Source: an uncultured Eubacteriaceae bacterium (GTDB lineage Bacteria > Bacillota > Clostridia > Eubacteriales > Anaerofustaceae). From it: a stretch of DNA of 8,651 nucleotides. A program made the position numbers and the translations under genes. Of this stretch, positions 6,628-8,651 are shown piece after piece. The stretch lies in NCBI GenBank assembly GCA_947058225.1, contig CAMSGF010000026.1, positions 1-8,651 of the forward strand, in the 5' to 3' direction. The number at the start of each line of letters is the position of its first letter. The stretch's first letter is position 1. The notes below the pieces were generated by a model that was not told the DNA's origin, did no database searches, and saw nothing but the letters and a program-made list of their open reading frames with translations.

Positions 6628-7257
6628 ATGAATAAAAGCGAGATTTTGAGGTATTTGGGGTTTCAGAAAAAGGAGATAGGCGAAGAAAACGAAAAGCTTA
6701 TTGACAAAAATATAGAAAAAGTTTTGAAAATTTCAAATAAAAAATATATATTTAAAATTTGTGATATTAAAATCGAAAAAAACACTGTTTATATAGATGA
6801 AAAACCTTTTAAAAGTGAAAATTTATCAAATAATCTGTCGGGGTGCAAAAAGGCTGTACTCCTTTGTGCAACGCTTGGACGTGATATAGATTTGATGATA
6901 AAAAAAAGCAGTGTTATGAATATGGCAGATGCAGTTATCATACAGGCGGTGGCGGCTGAATATTTGGAAGAATTTATCGATGAGATAGAATGCGAGATAA
7001 AAAACAAAACCAAACTTAATTTAAAACCGAGATTCAGTGCGGGGTACGGAGATTTGGATATATCATATCAAAGGGATATATTTGATATGCTGGAATGCCA
7101 AAAAAGGATAGGAGTGAGCCTTAGCGATAGCTTTTATATGATACCTTCAAAAAGTGTTACGGCGATAATCGGACTTACAAAGGAAGATACAAAAAGAGAT
7201 TATAATAAGTGCAAAAACTGTTCAAAAAAGGACTGTGAATTTAAGGAGATACGATGA
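6628..7257 (+). CDS. Stand-alone methionine synthase reactivation (AdoMet-binding) domain protein
   Basis: This 209-residue protein matches the C-terminal activation domain of B12-dependent methionine synthase, here as a separate polypeptide like Thermotoga TM0269. That domain binds AdoMet and, with an electron donor, re-methylates cob(II)alamin when MetH is accidentally oxidised. The AdoMet-binding signature RxxxGYG is at 135-141 (RFSAGYG), preceded by the helix-rich AVAAEYLEEFIDE (107-119). MIPSKSVTAIIGL (171-183) corresponds to the 'P-x-x-S-V-x-x' strand of the MetH domain. The C-terminus has a CxxCxxxxC cluster (Cys195, Cys198, Cys203) not found in E. coli MetH, which could bind a metal or take part in redox. 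The start at ATG 6628 is one base after the metF stop with AGGAAG at 6618-6623. Its TGA overlaps the metH ATG (ATGA at 7254-7257), so the two are coupled. The family is clear, and the pairing with metH makes the role likely. Confidence 0.87.
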   Translation: MNKSEILRYLGFQKKEIGEENEKLIDKNIEKVLKISNKKYIFKICDIKIEKNTVYIDEKPFKSENLSNNLSGCKKAVLLCATLGRDIDLMIKKSSVMNMADAVIIQAVAAEYLEEFIDEIECEIKNKTKLNLKPRFSAGYGDLDISYQRDIFDMLECQKRIGVSLSDSFYMIPSKSVTAIIGLTKEDTKRDYNKCKNCSKKDCEFKEIR

Positions 7258-8651
7258 GCATATTAGATATATTAGGTAAAAAATTACTCTTTTTTGACGG
7301 AGCGATGGGAACTGTTTTACAAGAAAGCGGACTTAATGCAGGGGAAATTCCGGAAGAGTTAAACTTTACAAATGAGGAACTTATATTAAATATTCATAAA
7401 AGTTATTTAAAAAGCGGGTGTGATATTATAACAACTAATACCTTTGGTGCAAATTCCTTTAAGATGAAAGGAAGTGGGTACAGTGTGGGTGAGATAGTTA
7501 AAAAGGCGGTTTCAATCGCAAAGAGAGCCGTAAAAGAATATGGCAGGGGATATGTCGCATTTGATATGGGCTCTACCGGAAAATTATTAAAGCCTTTTGG
7601 GGAAATTGAATTTGAAGAGGCTTATGATTGTTTTAAAGAGGCGGTCTTATCATCTCACGATGCGGACTTGATAATAATTGAAACGATGAGTGATATATAC
7701 GAGCTTAAAGCAGCGGTTTTGGCAGCAAAGGAGAATAGTTCTCTACCAATATTTGTTACGACTATATTTGATGAGGACGGAAAACTTCTCACAGGTTCTT
7801 CAATAAAAGAGGTCATTTCTCTTTTGGAGGGTCTTGGGGTTGATGCGATTGGAATGAACTGTGGGCTTGGTCCAAATCAGATGATAAAGCTTTTGCCTGA
7901 ATACGCAAAGTATTCTTCCACACCGATAATAGTTCAGCCAAACGCAGGTCTTCCTATGGTCGTAAACGGAGAAACTTTATACGATATAGATGCGGATGAA
8001 TTTGCTGATTATATGGAAAAAATCGTGGAGCTTGGGGCGAGCGTTATCGGAGGGTGCTGCGGGACGACGACAGAACACATTAAAAAGATGACGGACAGAC
8101 TTAAAAACAAAGAGGTTATAAAGATAGAAAATAAGCCGTATTCATTTGTCAGTTCCTATTCAAAGACGGTTATGCTTGGAAATGTTCCAAAGGTAATCGG
8201 AGAGAGGATAAATCCGACTGGAAAGAAAAAGCTAAAAAAAGCATTAAATGAAGGGGATATAGATTATATTTTAAAAGAGGCTTTAATGCAGGAGGAAAAG
8301 GGGGCGGATATTTTAGATGTGAATGTGGGACTTCCAGAAATTGATGAAGAAAGTGTTATGGAAAGGACAGTAAAAGAAATTCAGGGAGTTTGTTCTCTTC
8401 CTCTTCAAATTGATACGACAAATAAGAAAGCACTTGAAAAAGCACTTAGGATATATAACGGAAAAGCGATGATAAACTCAGTAAATGGAAAAGAGGAGGA
8501 AATGGAAGCTATATTTCCCCTTGTTAAAAAATACGGTGGGGTTTTGGTATGTCTGACCCTTGATGAAAATGGGATTCCATCTACTGCAAAGGGAAGAATT
8601 GACATTGCAAAAAAGATTATAAGTAGGGCAGAAGAATATGGAATTGATAAG
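7254..8651 (+). CDS. metH: B12-dependent methionine synthase MetH, 3' end cut by window edge
   Basis: MetH transfers the methyl group of 5-methyltetrahydrofolate through cobalamin to homocysteine, giving methionine. The frame has no stop from ATG 7254 to the right edge, giving 466 residues. Residues about 1-285 are the homocysteine-binding barrel: FFDGAMGT near the start, then TNTFGANSF, FDMGSTGKLLKPFG and IIETMSD. The zinc ligands are Cys203 (in GMNCGLGP) and Cys268-Cys269 (in IGGCCGTTTEH), all present. The methyltetrahydrofolate (pterin) domain begins at about 310 with VIGERINPTG (315-323 region), then DILDVNVGLPE, LPLQIDTT and AMINSVNG. It is still unfinished at the edge. A cobalamin cap and binding domain should follow outside. 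Because the reactivation domain is encoded separately just upstream, this MetH is expected to be the short form of about 800 residues. AAGGAG at 7243-7248 sits five bases before the start. Confidence 0.95.
   Translation, partial: MSILDILGKKLLFFDGAMGTVLQESGLNAGEIPEELNFTNEELILNIHKSYLKSGCDIITTNTFGANSFKMKGSGYSVGEIVKKAVSIAKRAVKEYGRGYVAFDMGSTGKLLKPFGEIEFEEAYDCFKEAVLSSHDADLIIIETMSDIYELKAAVLAAKENSSLPIFVTTIFDEDGKLLTGSSIKEVISLLEGLGVDAIGMNCGLGPNQMIKLLPEYAKYSSTPIIVQPNAGLPMVVNGETLYDIDADEFADYMEKIVELGASVIGGCCGTTTEHIKKMTDRLKNKEVIKIENKPYSFVSSYSKTVMLGNVPKVIGERINPTGKKKLKKALNEGDIDYILKEALMQEEKGADILDVNVGLPEIDEESVMERTVKEIQGVCSLPLQIDTTNKKALEKALRIYNGKAMINSVNGKEEEMEAIFPLVKKYGGVLVCLTLDENGIPSTAKGRIDIAKKIISRAEEYGIDK

Noticed and set aside
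6789..7013. Minus-strand 74-codon frame inside the reactivase gene
   Set aside because: Shadow of the plus-strand gene, with Ser/Phe/Ile-rich antisense composition.
8405..8605. Minus-strand 66-codon frame inside metH
   Set aside because: It lies opposite the conserved pterin-binding domain of MetH, which is open to the window edge on the plus strand.

Overview
The window is AT-rich, compactly packed DNA with every gene on the + strand. It most likely comes from the chromosome of a low-GC Firmicute of the class Clostridia. This rests on the AT-rich codon choice (many ATA, AGA and AAA codons), strong AGGAGG-type ribosome binding sites, a cdaA-cdaR-glmM gene order, and a B12-dependent methionine synthase with its reactivation domain on a separate protein. 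I cannot name a genus from the sequence. Eight protein genes cover almost everything. The first is cut by the left edge and the last by the right edge.

Region 1 (start to about 5694) is one tightly spaced run: cdaA (membrane diadenylate cyclase, partial), cdaR (YbbR-repeat regulator of CdaA), a large FAD-dependent dehydrogenase-like protein of the COG2509 type, glmM (phosphoglucosamine mutase) and a short-chain dehydrogenase that resembles YmfI, the EF-P 5-aminopentanone reductase. Gaps between genes are 3 to 6 bases or small overlaps, so they are probably cotranscribed. A perfect 12-bp hairpin with a T-run ends the unit just after the reductase. CdaA, CdaR and GlmM form the well-known c-di-AMP/cell-wall-precursor module. 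The FAD protein and the reductase are the less understood members.

Region 2 (about 5706 to the right edge) is a second transcription unit with its own recognisable promoter: metF (methylenetetrahydrofolate reductase), a stand-alone MetH reactivation-domain protein, and the start of metH (homocysteine and pterin domains visible, B12 part beyond the edge). Together they make 5-methyltetrahydrofolate, use it to methylate homocysteine to methionine, and rescue oxidised cobalamin. The 5' leader of this unit is only about 20 bases, too short for the S-box or T-box that often controls methionine genes in Firmicutes.

The only real intergenic stretch (5657-5762) holds the terminator and the promoter. 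I saw no tRNA, rRNA, mobile element, CRISPR array or clear sign of horizontal transfer. This looks like ordinary core-genome DNA. The points most worth a second look are the split methionine synthase with its cysteine-rich tail, the FAD protein embedded in the c-di-AMP operon, and the YmfI-like reductase after glmM.
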